A stretch of DNA of 64,000 bases from Porphyrobacter sp. IPPAS B-1204 (GTDB taxonomy: Bacteria; Pseudomonadota; Alphaproteobacteria; Sphingomonadales; Sphingomonadaceae): the NCBI GenBank assembly GCA_003724185.1, contig RHGM01000003.1:682001-746000 (forward strand). The letters are read 5' to 3'. Shown here piece after piece: positions 63,647 through 64,000 of the stretch. The notes under the pieces were generated by a model. The model searched no databases and had not been told where the DNA came from. It was given only the letters and a program-made list of their open reading frames with translations. Within the stretch, counting starts at the first letter, position 1, and each line of letters opens with the position of its first letter. The position numbers were made by a program, and so were the translations under genes.

Positions 63647-63687
63647 AAGAGGCGCTGCGACCACATCGGTCGCAGCGCCTCTTTTTT
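63647..63687 (+). terminator. Strong Rho-independent terminator
   Basis: AAGAGGCGCTGCGACC (63647-63662) pairs exactly with GGTCGCAGCGCCTCTT (63668-63683), followed by a T-run to 63687. It ends copy 1 of the outer-membrane protein transcript. Confidence 0.95.
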
Positions 63688-63934
63688 GTCGTCCGCACGC
63701 GCCAAGCCAGCATGTGCCTGCCATACTGCTAATATAAGAATCTTCGTATCTGCAAACTGTGGCAGGAATGACACGCAAGATGATAATGTGAAACACGCCT
63801 TTCACATAAGCTTTGTGCGCGCCGGTCGCTTGGAGGAAGATGACCGCGGCGTGACGGGATCCCGATTCATCGGATAATAAATCCTGCACGCCGCGCAGGT
63901 GGAACGATCCAAACCTCTCTATGGAGCGTTCCTT
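63688..63934. other. Spacer before the second outer-membrane protein copy
   Basis: About 250 bases with no credible gene. The later part (from about 63885) repeats the leader of copy 1: CGCAGGTGGAACGATCC, ACCTCTCTATGGAGCGTTCC before the ATG. The middle includes the imperfect inverted repeat GTGAAACACGCCTTTCACAT. Confidence 0.6.
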
Positions 63935-64000
63935 ATGTCCATTCGTTTTGCTTCGGCCGCATCGGCTGTCGCCCTCGCCGCCTGCTTCGCCGCTCCCGCT
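63935..64000 (+). CDS. Outer-membrane protein, tandem copy 2 (cut by window edge)
   Basis: The first 22 codons of a protein that starts MSIRFASAASAVALAACFAA, a signal peptide clearly related to MTVRFACAVSALTLASALSA of copy 1. The leader is also conserved, with GGAGCGTTCC before the ATG. The rest of the gene is beyond the window. Confidence 0.75.
   Translation, partial: MSIRFASAASAVALAACFAAPA

Overview
The window reads as a chromosomal segment of a high-GC, carotenoid-producing alphaproteobacterium, most likely a sphingomonad of the Erythrobacteraceae type. The signs are a crtY-crtI-crtB carotenoid cluster with a CrtY-type lycopene cyclase, a large TonB-dependent receptor, a ybgC-tolQ-tolR-tolA-tolB operon, an SspB-type ClpXP adaptor, and the dense gene packing with ATGA, GTGA and TGATG overlaps. 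No rRNA, tRNA, transposase, integrase, phage gene or CRISPR array was found. The organism assignment is inference from gene content only.

Layout: 1-2805 is the Tol-Pal operon (reverse). 2902-6813 is a histidine operon (hisB-hisH-hisA-membrane protein-hisF-hisE) ending in a HIT hydrolase. 6960-10177 carries sspB, gmk and a phosphate-selective-type porin. 10540-19594 is an acyl-CoA catabolic block: an SDR and two acyl-CoA dehydrogenases that look like a heteromeric pair (reverse), then a GPH-type transporter, an ACAD11-like dehydrogenase, a zinc alcohol dehydrogenase and an ACAD11-like kinase (forward). 19658-30369 is mixed: dapD, small membrane proteins, a dipeptidase, a SWIB protein, an S41 protease, lipoproteins, a fasciclin protein and a photolyase relative whose two domains appear in swapped order. 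30399-36621 groups stress-type small proteins (HPF-like, cold-shock, cold-shock domain with a disordered tail), an AT-rich islet and several frameshifted genes. 36628-43100 has thiC behind a TPP riboswitch, an amidohydrolase and envelope proteins. 43263-48067 is the carotenoid operon. 48211-52273 is a biotin-dependent acyl-CoA carboxylase. 52270-64000 holds an exporter, dinB, nudix, pgl, dps, a frameshifted PhoX-like gene, a TonB receptor, an SDR and a tandem pair of outer-membrane proteins with copied leaders.

The most interesting points are: (1) an alcohol dehydrogenase-kinase-ACAD operon that is a split form of animal ACAD11, pointing to 4-hydroxyacyl-CoA breakdown; (2) the apparently permuted photolyase; (3) a recurring TTGACG/CGTAACGTCA-type operator near the acyl-CoA genes and in front of a tiny membrane protein; (4) four genes each broken by a single-base shift, three of them at or next to homopolymers, which may be assembly errors, slippage or real decay.
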